Assembly: GCA_003117195.1 (NCBI GenBank)
Contig: BDSI01000032.1
Location: forward strand, 980,105 to 1,044,104
Direction of reading: 5' to 3'
Length of the DNA stretch: 64,000 nt
Source of the DNA: Eudorina sp. 2006-703-Eu-15
Lineage: Eukaryota > Chlorophyta > Chlorophyceae > Chlamydomonadales > Volvocaceae
Part shown: positions 50,736 through 63,400 of the stretch, piece after piece
Layout of the letters: every line of letters begins with the position of its first letter
Numbering within the stretch: the stretch's first letter is position 1
Translations under genes and position numbers: made by a program
The notes under the pieces: generated by a model
What the model was told of the DNA's origin: nothing
Seen by the model: only the letters and a program-made list of their open reading frames with translations
Databases searched by the model: none

Positions 50736-52009
50736 TCTTCACGCAGGGCAGCGGCCCCTGCCCTGGCGTAGATCGTGGTGTGTGTTGTCCTCTTGTCCCC
50801 GACAGCTTGAGATGCGGCGTCCGTGGTTGTCGGGGCGGCGACGTCGAAGTTGCCAGGGGGTTCTGTGCTGCAACGACGCATGGAAGGGCTTTTAGAGACC
50901 GGGGAGAGGGGTAAGCTTACCACATGCAGGATTGGTTGTGGAGTTGCAGGACGGCTTTGCGGGCAGCCGAACAATGTCTGGTTGGGAGTCCAACACGCGG
51001 GGGGTGCATCGGTGCTGCGCGGCTGACGCGGCCACCGCCCCCCAACCGTTACATAGTTGAGAGGTACAGCATGCAGGACATCAGCAGGAGTTTTCCGTAC
51101 AGCTGAAAACTGGAAACTACCGTAACCCCCGTCATCGCGGGGCGGTAGCGGGCGTGTGGGCGTTAAGCGCGGGAGGTTAGGCGGAGGCGGCGTCGGGGGC
51201 AGGTGTGCTGTGCGATGCGTGAGTGCGGTGGCAAGGTGGGGAGTAGCTACGCGGCACGGAGCTGTGCATGGCAGTTTGGCAGAGGTTTTGAGGGAGTGCC
51301 GAACGACGTGTGGGGTTCCCGATTCACACGGCTGTGGCGTCTTTCAGTGGGTGTGGAGGACAGGCGGCGGAGCTAAGAGTGCTGCCGGTGCTGCGTAATA
51401 GTTATCAGTAATCCAATGGCTGCAATCTGACATTGCGCGACCCGACCTGGGGCCGACCAAGCAGGGCACGGATGGAGTGCTGAGGATCGCGACCTCGTGA
51501 AGGATGGAAGGGCAGAGGGTGTCGCGCTCGTGTGTTGTCGGGGAGGAGCGGACATGATAACGGCCACATCGCGCCCCTGGCATGCCACGCAACGGCCGCG
51601 CACGAATTCTCCTGCTGCCCAACGCGTGCTGCTTGGCGCACACAGCGTGTGTACGGCGCATTAGTTAGCGGAGGTAACGGACACAACTGCCTGCAAGGTC
51701 CCAAACCCTCCCGGGCAAAAGGCGGGTCGTGATGTTGGGCTGGGGAGGCGGCGGCGGGTTAGGTGCAGGCACTGAATCGAGCTGAACTGGGAAAGGCTGA
51801 CCCCGAATACGGCATTCATGCTGTGCTCGTACCGCGTCGTACGCGAGGTGCCAGAGGGAAGGCAGACGGACGCGGGACACTCCAGTACCCGGCGATCCCA
51901 GACGATCCAGATGGCCCCCCCCCCGCAAGCGGAGTGACAGTGCTTGTGTTCGATGCTTGCCACCCTGTTTGCTGCTCTCGAGTACATCCGTCCCGCGGTC
52001 ACCAAAACA

Positions 52010-52195
52010 CCCTCTATGGCAATAAGCCCCAACCCCCCAAACCACCCTCTACGGCAATAAGCCCCAACCCCCCAAACCACCCTCTACGGCAATAAGCCCC
52101 AACCCCCCAAACCACCCTCTATGGCACTAAACCCAAACCCCCCAAACCACCCTCTATGGCACTAAACCCAAACCCACCCTCTGTGGCATTACCCT
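52010..52195. repeat. 35-bp tandem repeat, five copies plus a partial
   Basis: Units start at 52010, 52045, 52080, 52115 and 52150, each beginning CCCTCTAYGGCA. A shortened copy starts at 52177. The units are contiguous without spacers. Confidence 0.95.
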
Positions 52196-52271
52196 TGCCG
52201 ACTGGAGGCGGATAACCCCCTCCCTCCGCCATATGGGCACCTGGACATCATCCGACGATCCGCGAGGGTGC

Positions 52272-52276
52272 TTACA
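52272..52276 (-). terminator. TGTAA polyadenylation signal of the OPR gene
   Basis: TGTAA on the minus strand, about 320 bp after the stop at 52598. Confidence 0.5.
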
Positions 52277-52597
52277 TCCGCCTGTCGATAATGCGGTGAT
52301 AGTGCGTCCGCCCGCGACTATCAACTCCCCGACCAGCACCCTGCTCCGGCCTCCGAGGTACACTCGGCCCCTCCCCCTCCCTCCGCAGATGCCTATCCAC
52401 GTGCGCGCACGCGCGCCGCGCTCCAAGCAACCCACCTACCGGTGCCCTCGTGTGGGGTCCCATTTTCACAGTTTTCGGACTCGTACGGCTGTACGGCACC
52501 CGGGCCCCGTGAAGGTTGGGAGGAGAGCCCCCGACAGCGCATCACACGCAAATCTACGCAGCCTTCCCCGCTTCAGGCCCGTACTACCTCCTGTGTC

Positions 52598-55500
52598 CTA
52601 TCCCTCCAACTGCCCATGAACACCGGACTCCGCCGTCTCCAAGCCCTCGGCGGCAGCAGCCGCACCAGCACTGCGGCGCTGCACGGCCCGCTGACGGGCC
52701 TGCCGCCGGGCTGCCGCCCGCGACGCACCCGCGGCCGCCGCCGCAGCAGCGGCTGCAGCCGACTGCCTCCCCCCCGGCCTCGAGACCACCCCCTCCTCCT
52801 CCGTCTCCTCCGCACCGCCCTCCGCCCCAAGCTGCGCCGCCGGTCCCCGGCCAGCCGCCATCCTGTCCGAGCCTACCGCGCCCTGGGCTGGGAGCCCCGC
52901 TCCCCGTCCGCCAGGCCCCGCGGCCGCGCTTGCGGAAGCTGGGCGGCGCGAAAGGGAAAGGGAGGACCCGGGCTCGTCTGCAACACGCTGGCTGGGTCCC
53001 CCGTCACCAGCACCAGCATCCGGCGGTCCGGGGTCGGGACCGCCGCGAGTCGAGGTTCCACTCCCAACCGGCGCCCGTGCAGATGACGATGGCACTGGTG
53101 GCGGTGGTGGTGGTGGTGGGTCTGCTGCTGCTGCTGCTGCTGCTGCCGGGGGTGATACTAACGTTGCCGCACCCGCCACCGCAGCGGTCAACGATGGCGC
53201 CTCCTGGGAGGGTGCCGGTGCCGGCGGCGTCGCCACCAGCGGCGTTGGCGGCGGCGGTGGCGGCGACGCGCTGTTATCTGCGCCTATAGGTCCGGCTGCG
53301 ACCGATAGTGCCGCCGCCGCAGCAGCGGGCACCTCGACATCCGGGACCGAGGCCGGGGCACTGACGTCCGCCGCCGCCGGGAGGGCCTCCGAGCCGGTCA
53401 CGTCAGCGGCTGCTGCTGCGGTGGCGGCTGGTCGCCCCCGCCCGGCGTGCTGCGGATCGCGTTTGTCCGGATCGTCCTTCCGCCGATCGCCGCGGCGCTT
53501 CAGCTTCCGCCGGTCCGCCGCTGAGCTGCCGGCTGCGGCTTGCGCGGAGCCAGAGGCGGCGGCGGTCGGGTTTGTCCCTAGCCACGGGGCGGCCTCCGCT
53601 GCCGTCGCCCCGGGCTCCGGCAGCGCTGCCGCCGCTGGCCCGGCCGCTGCTGCACAGTCGGCTCCTGCCCTGGCCGCTTCGCCGGCCGTGGGCGCCCCTT
53701 GCACGACATGCCCCGCGGCCTGCGTCCCTGCCGCCGCATCCGCCCCCGCCTCCAACCCTACTGCCGCTGCCGCAGTCCCTGCTGCCGCTGCCGCCACTAC
53801 AGCCACTGCTTGGGGCGCCACTGCCGTCGCCGCCCCACCCTGCAGCCCCTCTGCGTCCCCGTCGGGCAGCGGAGGCGGCAACGGAGGCGGCTGTGGGAAC
53901 AGCGGTGTGTGGCTGTTCGGGGAATCCAATTGATCCTCCGCCCCGTCTGTTGGCCCATGGCGGGGCCCCCGCGTCGCCCCTCCGTCCCGCGACCGCCGGT
54001 CGCGCTGCGCAGTCGTCCACCTCCCACTCGGTGCCGCCCCCCTCGGCGGTGCAAAGCGCACATTGGCCGCTGAGGTGGGCGTGAGGGTGCTGCTGCTGCT
54101 TCCGGGTGCTCCGAAGGGCCGCACGGCTCCCCTCACACCTCTCCCCAGCTGCGGCGCCGTCCTCCTGCTCCGCTGCTCCTGCTGCTGCTGTTCCCCTGCC
54201 CGCGATTGCGGCGAATAAGCTGACGCCGACTGCCCCTGAGGTGCCTCCATCGGCTGCTGCTGCTGTAGCTGCAGCTGCGGCTGTTGCTCCTCCCGCCGCC
54301 GACTCGTTCCCGGCAGCGTCAGCAGCTGCTCCGGATCCAGAGCCAGGTCCTGAAGCCCCTCCGCCAGCTCCGCCGCCCGTGCGGCCTCCAGCGCCTGCCG
54401 TACATCGGACGGCAGCTCCACGCCGTACGCGCCGTACGCCCGGTCCAGGGTGGTTAGGTCGGTGAGCGTCAGGGCGCCCTCAGCCACCAGTCGGGAGGCG
54501 GCGGCCGATGCGGCGTCCAGCCAGCGCTGCGGCGGCTTGAAGCGCAGCCGCCACAGGCCCCACACGATGTTGGCCAGCTCCTGGGGCCTGGGGGGGAGGG
54601 CGGGGAGGGGGAGGAGCAGGAGGAGGAGGAGGGTGGTTAAAAATAGAAACAGCCATAGGGTGGTGGTGATGAGGAGGGTGGTGATGCTGCTGATGCTGCT
54701 GATGCTGCATGTCGGTAATGACGAGGAGGAGCAGGAGGAGGACGCGGCAGGGCAGGGCAGGGCAGCGCATACCCGGGCATCCGTTCGTTCGTTCGTTCCG
54801 GGCCAGACCCCGGCAGGCAGCAGCTTCGGCAGCTGGAGAGGAAAACACACGGACAGCGCCATGGAGTACGGCAACAAGTACATAGTACAGCAACATGGCC
54901 AGACGCGAGTGCGGTTGAAGCGCTATCTTGGCGGGAAACCACCTTCCCCCCACCCCGGGGAGGGGTTCAGGGTTCTCGGTCTCGACCCCATCAGCTTCTC
55001 CTACCCCTCTTCGCTCCCCCCCCACGGCAGCAGCGCAGTCTACCAATTTCCTATAACCTCCCCCCGCCCCTCCCCCATCCGCTCGCTGCCGCCTCGAGAC
55101 GCACCTGCAGTGCTCTAGTTTGCAGTAGGAGGCGACGAGCAGCTGGTTGAGCCACTGCCGCGGGGGGTCAGCCCGGGAGATGCCCAGGGCCATGGCCAGC
55201 ATGGCGAGCTCCGAGGTCTTGAAGGACAGCAGCCGGGGGCGGCTCTCCAGGAAGAACCTGCGGGGGGCGGCGGCGGCGCAGGCAGAAGAGGCTGCATGGG
55301 GAACTCATCTCCGCCAACGCCATGGTCCCCCCGATCCTTCCAAATCATCGCCTCTCCTCTCCTCTCCTGTCCTTTCCCCAACCCCAGCCCCGGCTTCCCT
55401 CTCCCGCACCCTCAACCCCCTTCACCCCGCCCCGGGCTGTTTTTCCATTCACACCCCTTCCCCACGCCCCTCCCTCCGCCCCCCCCTCCCCCGCACACCT

Positions 55501-57086
55501 GTCCATCCACGGCTCCGGGGGGCACCTGCTGAGGCGCGCAAAGCCCCACAGCGTGTTTGCGAGGTGCTGCGGAGTGAAGCGGGGCAGCTGAGTGAACGAC
55601 TCCTCCACCAGGGCCGCCATCCAGGGCTCCGGGGGCCTTACGCGCAGCCGCCCCAGGGACCACATCATGTTGGCGCAGTCCTGCGAGAGGGGGCGGGGGC
55701 GGGGGCCGCGTGCGTATCCCGGGGGGGGGGAGGGGCGGGGGGGGGGAGGGTATAGAATTTACTGACTGCGCTGCGGCCCTGGGGGGGGGGCCTGGATAGG
55801 AAAGTGGTAGTCGTATATGCGGGGGGCGGGGCCGGGGGAGACGGAGCGGGTCTGGAGGGGAGGGTAGAGAAGATTGGTGCTGAAGGGGGTGAACTAGGCT
55901 GACTGCCAAAGTATTAAATCCCGTATTAAATCCCGTATTAAATCCCGTAAAGAATGGACTGGACCGGGAGTCACGTGACATGACGTTATCAGTTGGGTGT
56001 GAATACGGAATGAACGTGCAAATGCGCGACAGCTATCCCCGCAGCTTCCGGTCCCGCCCGCCCGCCTAGCCGCGGTCGCCTCGCTCCCTACTCCCCCCCC
56101 GCCCCCCCCCAAGTCCCCTCTCACCCAGCGGCCCCAACGCTCAACTTCCGACACCGCACCGCACCGCCCCTCCCCCCCCACACACACCTGCGCGTTAAAG
56201 AAGCCCAGCTTTGGCCCCGAGTGGAAGAACAGCGCCCGCATGAATTTGGGGGGCAGCAGCTGCGAGGGCGCCAGGGAGGCCAGGCACCACATCAGCACCG
56301 CCAACTCGAAGGCCTGGACAGCGGAGGGGGGGGCCCCGGGGGGGGGAGGGGGGAGATCAGGGGTATAGGAAATCAGGGGGGGAGATCGGAGGGGAAAGGC
56401 AAGGTGGGGCGCAGAGTAACGAGGGCAAAGGTCACACTCACTTAGGTCACACTTAATGTAGATGACACATACAGGTTACACATGTAGTTCGTACAGATAG
56501 GTACGTTTGGTTAAGTACCAGGAACGACTCGACCGCCGGGTTCGGCCGCAGCAAGCCAAGTTGGCCCGGGCGACGCGCCGGCGAAGGGGAAGAAAGCGGG
56601 CGGGCGGAGGTGGGCAAAGCAGTAGAGGGCGCGCGGGAAGGCGGGCGGCGTACCGCCGACGCGCATGACGCGATGAGGTGCCGTACGGTACGGCGCGCCG
56701 TACCTTGAAGCTGGGCAGCAGGTCCTGCGCCCGAGAGATGGCGGCACTCAGCCAGGGCTGCGGGGGCCGGAAGCCGCACACCACCAGCCCCCACAGCAGG
56801 TTGACCATCTCCTGGGGGGGCGGGGGTGGGGGGAGTGGCGGTGGTGGTGGGCGGGGTAGCGGGGGCGAGCACTAAGCTACGAACAAGGTTGGGTCCCGCA
56901 CCGCAAATGCAAACCTTGTCAGCAGCCGCAGCCGCAGCCGCAGCCGCCCCCCGAGTCACCATCCCCGACCATTGCCCACCGCCCCCCCGGCTGGGTGTGC
57001 CTGGGCTGTTTCTTAATAACCCCGTCCCCCCATGTCTCCGCCCACCGCTTTTAAGTGCACGGGGAAACGCGGGGGCTTCCTCACCA

Positions 57087-57123
<37 letters not shown>

Positions 57124-59539
57124 CCTCTCTCTACTGGCCTCCCTCGGCAGCCACTCGCCCACCCACCTGCGACCTGAAGCCCCTCAGGCGGCCGTACGCT
57201 GCCGTACACATGGCCTGCAGCCACTCAGTCGGCGGCGGGTGGCCGCTGCGCGCCGCCGACCAGACCAGGTGTGAGATATCCTGGGGCTGTAGCTGGTCTG
57301 CCAGCTGTAGCGCCGCCCCCTGCAGCCGCCGCCACCAGACCGCGGGGGGCGGCCGCTCGCCGAGCTGTACGGCAGCCCAGGCGCTGATGGCCAGGGACTG
57401 CGGGCTGGCGGCCTGGGGGAGCCAGGGAGGGAGACGGGGAGACGGGCGCGGGGGTGTGGTGTGTGGGGTGTGTGTGTGTGTGGGGGGGGGGGGGTGCGCG
57501 TATGGAGAGGTTGTTGAAGCGAAATCACGCCAAAGACACCCCCAGCCCAGCCCAACCCAGCCCGGCGACAAGCACCTGATGGGTATGGGTGTGAAGGAGG
57601 GGGCGCCGGGGGCCTGCGGCGGATGACGCTTTCAGGCACTTTGCGTTACGCGTGCAACTGGCCCGCGGGACGGCGTGGGGGGAGGATTAAGCCCCCGGAG
57701 TGAGTGGAGCCGCCCCGCCCCCCGCATGTCAAGCCAGACAGCGAAACCGCCACGCACACCTGGTCCACCAATTTCCCTTACGCCACCCCCATCCAGCCCC
57801 CAGTGGCAAACAACGCAGTTTGAATGTGTCCACCGAACATCCTCCCCCCCTACACACCTCCCAACCCCACCACCACCACCACCGCCCAGCAGCACCCCCC
57901 CCACACACACAGCCCCTCCCACCGGCAGCTTCGCATCCAGCACCCCCAGCAGCTGCTGCAGCAGCTCCGGCGGCGGCTGCAGCCGCAGCATCACACACGC
58001 CCACAGCAGGTTGGACACGTGCTGCGGGTTGGCAGTCGGGTTCCGGAGCGCGGTCGCGGTGGCGGCGTAGAGGTCGGCCAGGAAGGGCTCCGGGGGCGGG
58101 GCGCCCATGCGGGCCAGGCCCCACAGCGCCTGGGACAGACCCGTGGGTCCGGCCGCCGGCAGCAGCGGCTGCAGCCGCGGCAGCAGCGCGGCCAGGAAGC
58201 CCTCCCCCGGGTGGCAGTCGACCTTGCCGTACGCCCACAGCAGCGTGCAGTACTCCCCCTGGAGAGTGAAGTACGGGTTCAGCATTTGGGGGGGGTCCCG
58301 TGGGGGGGGGGCAGATAGATAGGACATTGGTCCAGGGTCCGGGGGAGAGGGGAGAGAGGCGCGGGTGACCTCATACCGCGTGTATACAGTGCGCCTACAC
58401 ATGTTCCTTCGCACGTGGGCAGTTCAAACGTGTCTGCCAATGTCTTACACCCCAGACCCCCGCCAAGAGTTTGAGGGGGGCGGGGAGGGCTCTACCAATA
58501 CCAAACCCCCCACATGGCCCCACCCACCCCAGCCAGCCCACCCCACCTGCGCCATCTCGTCCAAGTACGGCATCGTCGCCGCCGCCAGCTCCGCCGCAAA
58601 CAGCTGCAGCCGGTCGTCCTCGAACTTGGCGTACGACCGGTGACGTGGCAGCTTGGCCAGGTGCCGGGCCATGGCCACAAGCTGGGGGGCCCCCAGGGGG
58701 GAGGAGGACGCCAATGACGGCGTCATGGCGGCGGCGGCGGCAGAGCCGCCTCCGCCGCCGCCACCCAGGCCGCCGCCGCCGACGGAGTTTCTGAGGGAGC
58801 GGTACAGGCCCTCCAGTTCCTGCCAGTCGGCGCAGTCCAAGATCTGGCGGGTCAGGGCCGCCTGCGCGACGGTGTTGGCGCGGGGCGCCAGGGGGGCCTG
58901 CAGGCGGGCTGGCGGCTGCGAGGGCGGCTGCGGCGGTTGCAGGTGGTGGTCTGCGGGGAGGGCATGGTGGTTGAGGTGGTGGTGGTGGTGGTGGTGCTGT
59001 GCCCCGTTGGCGAATCGGCGGCCGTCATGGGAATCCGTCTGGGTGTTCGCGGGTAGTAGGGGGATGTCGTCGGTGCCGTCGTCTAGGAGCGGGTGGTGGA
59101 GGCGGTACGGCGAAGGCGGCCCCGCAGCCCCGTCGTGGCCGCCGCCGCCGCCGCCGCCACTGGCTCCGCCGCCGCCGGCGGTGGTCGCGCGGCCAGGGCG
59201 CGCACCGCCAGCAGTGCTGTGCGGCGGAGTTGAGCTGGCCATGGGGGCGGAGACGACCGAGGAGGGAATTTGAAAACCGCGATTGGATCCGGATCCGGGG
59301 AGTGCACCAGTGGTTCCGGTGATGGGGGCTCCAGGTGCCGGGGAGCGCCCGTCGGCGGTATCCAAGGCCATGGCAGGCGAGGGCCGCGGAAAACAAGAGG
59401 CGGGGGCGGTCATCGCCGCTGACAAGCGACATGGCCGCGGGGGCCGCGTCGCTCGGAATGTGGCGGAAGGTGCCGTCGCGGCTGAACGGTGCCGGCGCGG
59501 GGTCCGCGGCGGTGCCCCCGTCGACACTGCCGACTGCAT
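52598..59539 (-). CDS. Octotricopeptide repeat (OPR) protein, probable organelle RNA factor
   Basis: Eight in-phase exons: 59539-58547, 58258-57923, 57412-57167, 56811-56704, 56313-56188, 55680-55499, 55257-55105, 54587-52598 (1377 residues). OPR proteins of green algae bind specific plastid or mitochondrial RNAs for stability, splicing or translation. The N-terminus (MQSAVSTGAPPRTPRRHRSA) is Arg/Ser/Ala-rich without acids, as in transit peptides. Helical repeats follow with the W-xx-xx-G and PPxxWL signature: CTLLWAYGKVDCHPGEGFLA, ALWGLARMGAPPPEPFLADL, NLLWACVMLRLQPPPELL, HLVWSAARSGHPPPTEWLQA, NLLWGLVVCGFRPPQPWLSA, NMMWSLGRLRVRPPEPWMAA, NTLWGFARLSRCPPEPWMDR, NIVWGLWRLRFKPPQRWLDA. The last exon adds some 600 residues of Ala/Gln/Pro-rich, probably disordered sequence. 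The target RNA cannot be read from the sequence. Confidence 0.9.
55023..55060 (-). repeat. Intron module A, copy in an OPR intron
   Basis: The minus strand reads GTTATAGGAAATTGGTAGAC, then TGCGCTGCTGCCGTG, in the OPR intron 55104-54588. Confidence 0.75.
55749..55780 (+). repeat. Intron module A, second OPR copy
   Basis: GGTATAGAATTTACTGACTG, then CGCTGCGGCCCTG, in the OPR intron 56187-55681. A partial 5' half (GATAGGAAAGTGGTAG) follows at about 55796. Confidence 0.6.
57087..57121. repeat. (CA)n microsatellite in an OPR intron
   Basis: Seventeen or so CA units preceded by CTCACCAAGCACAC, similar to the end of module B. Confidence 0.95.
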
Positions 59540-60454
59540 TAAATTTGCAGCACCGAGGGCAATAAAAGCACAGTTTAGACAACTGTTGAAATTTGACTGG
59601 TTACATACTGGTACTGACTGCATGCTGCCTGCCGGCCAGTACGTGTGGTCAACCAACCCACGCACCTGAACATACTGGGTTGCTCTAGCCAATTTGGGCC
59701 TGAAATATAAAAGTGAAATGTAATTTGGTGAATGGCTTGTGACGGGCGACAAACGGCTGGCTGGAAAGGCGGCGAGCAGGGTTTGTTTTGTGCACGACCT
59801 CACCTTGAAAAGCAGCTATGTAATCGTTGCAGATACGCAATCTCGCTCCATGCCAGCGAAACGCGTCCGCTTGTCGACGCGACGCTGTCCATGTCTCAGA
59901 CCACGGTGAATAAGCCGAGGCATCACAAAGTTAAATTGAATTGCTGCAGGATTCCCAATCACATGTTCGAAAGCAATTGCAGATATCTAAAAGGAACTCT
60001 CAAAGAAACCCGATTCAGCGGAACGGTTGGCGGTTTACTCGCGCGCACGACAGCCGCACAAACGACCTGCAACGGAATTACGGTTACGGTCATCGCTTGC
60101 GACTCGCAGTTGCGAGTTGCGAGTTTGCGACAGCCCGAGAAAACCTAGATCCAAGGAAGCCCGGACGAATGCCCTGGCAAGTGGCAACCCCGCGGTGCTT
60201 GCGTGCATCCGCATCTGCTGCTGAGGTCGGACAGGCAAGGAGGCGGCAACCAGACCTCAGCCCGGACGCAGGGGCTTTGAACTCCCCGGGGCCTCAGGGG
60301 CCTCAGGAGGCCTCCAAAGGCCTCTCCGCCCCCCAGCGACGCCACACACCACCGCTGCCACCACCATGCACCCCGGCAGCCCAGCCGTCCACCCAGTCCA
60401 CGTCGCCCTGCCACGGCCCCCAATGCGGTACCGTACCTCCCAAGCGCTCCAACC
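59540..60454. other. OPR promoter region and 3' region of the next gene
   Basis: AT-richer than the flanking genes between about 59.54 and 60.15 kb. A 138-codon open frame on the plus strand (59732-60148) has no recognisable content and overlaps the expected OPR promoter, so it is not called. Confidence 0.5.
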
Positions 60455-63400
60455 CTACATTCCTACAGCAAAGTCGGGGTCGCCGTACACCCGCAACCCT
60501 CCCGGGCCACCCACGCGGCCCCCTTCCCAGCCCCGCTCCTCCTCCACCCACGCCCCCTCCTCGCCCCCCTCCTCCTCCTCTCCCCCCTCCTCCGCTCCCT
60601 CCAATCCTCCACAGCCCCCCCTCCTCTGCTGCTGCTGCTTGTCGTACCCCGACCGCGACCGCGACAGCCACCCCGCCCTGGCGTCCCGCTCTCGTGCCCA
60701 GTACTCCAGGGGGGGATACCGCCAGTCCACTTGCTCGTCCGGCTGCATGTACGGCCAGCGGCTGCCGTCCGCGGGCGGCAGCTCCCGGTTCCGGAGCCGT
60801 GCCAGGTAGTCCAGCAGCCTGTCTCGGGGAACCAGCCGCCGAGCCAGGTCCTCCTGGAAGTCCATCAGCTCGGCCTGGGGTAGGTGGGGGTGATGATGTG
60901 GGCGTGGGTGGGGGAGGGGGTGGGGGTGGGGGTGGGGGTGGGATGCAGTGCGTCATGTGAGAGCTGTGTTCGGCAACGAGGCTGAGAGAACCTTGCCGGG
61001 GGGGAGAGAGAGAGCTGAAGTGCGTGCGACGGCGATGGACGGCCAACGAGCCACCGTTACGGAGTACCCCGTACGCCACCGAGCTCGGTCATCGCAGATG
61101 TGCAGCAGCAGAAGGTACATCAGTGAACAAGAGCCCGCGCGAGCACAGCCGGTGTAAGGTCTGGGGCTGTGGCAGGGGGCCGAAGGAGCACGGCGGGTGG
61201 CAGAAGGGGACAACGTCGAAGAAGAGCGTCGTTGAAGTGTCGTTGTAGTGTCATCCCATCCAGATGCAGTGCCCCCCTGTACGGCACTGCCGTACCTGCA
61301 GTTCCCGGGTCGCGGGCAGCATCTCCCTCCGCGCCACCTCGCCCACCAGCTTGACCTCCTGCGGGGGGGCCGGCGGGGGGCCGGCGGCGGCGGCGGCGGA
61401 GGACCCAGGACGCGGCGGGGCAATGAAAGGCAGGGCGACTGCCTTCGACTGCGGCTGCAGCCGGCTGCCCCCCCCCCACCGGGCGCGGCAGGTGCGTTCT
61501 CGCTTCTCGACACAATCCTGAGGTGCGGCCGCCGCTACTCCAGGGGCACACAGCAGCTCACTCCAGGGGCACACACCCTTCGACCCTTGCCAGTTCTCTC
61601 ACACCCTTGCTAGGTACGGTGGCAGCTACACACAGGGGGGGGGGCATGGGCCGCGGCCCTCCGGGAGGGGAGGGAGGGGAGCGGGCTGCAGCCCAACACA
61701 GCCAGCGACCGCAGCAGCTCGGTTGAGCGTCACCCCCGGGTGAAGGCGAGAGAGGAAAGGCCAGCACAAGTGACGTAGGCCGTGGTACGTCCTACCCAAG
61801 CCCGCCAGGTGTCAGCCTCACCTGCAGCAGCGGCAGCAGCCCCTCAACATGCGCCACATAGTCCGAGTCCTGCGAGGGCCGGGTAGTGCCGTACCAGGTC
61901 TGAGTGCCGTACCAAGTGCAGGTGTCGCCAAACCAGGCCCCTGGTCCCTCCGCTGCCACGGCGCTGCCACCCACCCACCGGGTTCCGCACCCCCCACCCG
62001 CCTTCCAACCCTCCTCCAGTCCCCGTCGTCGCCCCCCTCCCCCCCCTCCCCCCCTCCCCCCCTCCCCCCCTCCCCCCTCCCCCCCTCCCCCCTCCCCCCT
62101 CCCCCCTCCCCTCTCCCCTCTCCCCCTCCCCCCCTCCCCCCTCCCCCCCCCGGGACCTCTTGCCCACCCCTGCGCGGCAGCCGAAGCCAATACCCACCCC
62201 CTACCCCTGCTCTGGCAGCAGCGCAGTATGACTATGCCGACCAATTTCCTAAACCCTACCTGGTACGTGGCCCTCGCGGCCGCCTGCAGCCGCCTCAGCT
62301 GCCAGCCCGCTATCCCGAGCCCGACGCCACCTGCTCCACCAGCCGCTCCACCAGGCCGAGCGCCTCCTCGGACACGGGTCGGCCGGTGCGGGCCATCTGA
62401 GGCAGGAGGGGCGGCGGGCAGGAGGGGGCGGGGGACGGGGGGGCGGGATGGTACGGTAAACTGAGGGGGGTCGCATGCGGGAGGGTTAAGCATAGGTGCC
62501 CCAGGTAGAGGAGGAGGTGGGGGAGGTGGAGGAGGTGGAGGAGGTGGAGGAGGTGGAGGAGGTGGAGGAGGTGGAGGAGGTGGAGGAGGTGGAGGAGGCG
62601 GAGGAGGTGGAGGAGGTGGAGGAGGTGGAGGAGGTGGAGCAGGATGTGTGTTGCCTCGTCAGACCGGACCGCCGCATGAGGCGGCCGGCGTGGGTCAGCA
62701 CACGCACCGGTCGGGCTGCGGGCCGGGCACGCACCCGCATATGGCACGCGCCCTCCCAGGGCGCCGATTCCCCCCCCCCCACGGTGTGCCCGGGCCGTGT
62801 CCTTTTCAGCCTCCCCCAAACGCCCCCTCACGCCCGCACGCTCTCCCCAGGGGCTGCCCCTCCTTCTTAACCCCCTTCCCCCCGCCCCAACTCGCCCGGA
62901 GGGTCATCCCGGTCAGGCGCCGTCGTATGGTACGACAGTCCGCCCGCAGGTCCCGTACAGCCTTCTCTGCCTGCAGCGCACATTACCGTAAGACATGGGG
63001 GCTGTGGACAGCGCGGCGCGGAGCATCAGAGGTGGGTGGGTGGGTGGCCCTATCGATATCGGTTGGGTGGTCAAGGGGGGGGCAAGACCTAGGTGCTCAT
63101 GGCGCCTTGACCGGTAGGCGGGCCGTGCGGCTAAGGGCGCGGGACAGGGTGGCTGGCCGCCTGGCCACGTCGGCCGTTGAGGATGGTTGCGGCGGTTGTG
63201 CGATGGCAGTTAGTGACGTGTTCTGCGGGTCAAGACGGCTCGGTGTGCGGACGGGTGGTGCGACGGCTCAGATCCGCGGCCGCATCCGGTGCGGCAATGC
63301 GGGGGAGGGGGGTGTAGGAAATTGGTAGACATTTTCGGGGGAGGGGGGGGGTAAATTGAGAAAAATAAATAAATCCGAAGGGGGAGGGGGGTGGGGGGAG

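Larger units (their letters stand above)
49656..52597. other. Convergent intergenic region
   Basis: Between the plus-strand MYND-type gene and the minus-strand OPR gene. It holds a possible last MYND exon (49906-49989), a GGTC microsatellite, a TGTAA signal at 50731-50735 for the plus gene and one at 52276-52272 for the minus gene, and a 35-bp tandem repeat. No further gene is recognised. Confidence 0.5.

Noticed and set aside
52516..54465. Plus-strand Pro/Ala-rich frames opposite the OPR last exon
   Set aside because: GC-rich coding sequence leaves the opposite strand open. They have no motif, while the minus strand continues the OPR reading in phase.
54780..54850. Possible extra OPR exon (LPKLLPAG reading)
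   Set aside because: The flanking exons 55257-55105 and 54587-52598 join in phase without it and give the normal PQELANIVWG repeat start; including it adds a non-repeat insertion.
59732..60148. A 138-codon plus-strand frame
   Set aside because: It overlaps the region expected to hold the OPR promoter and 5' UTR and has no recognisable protein features.
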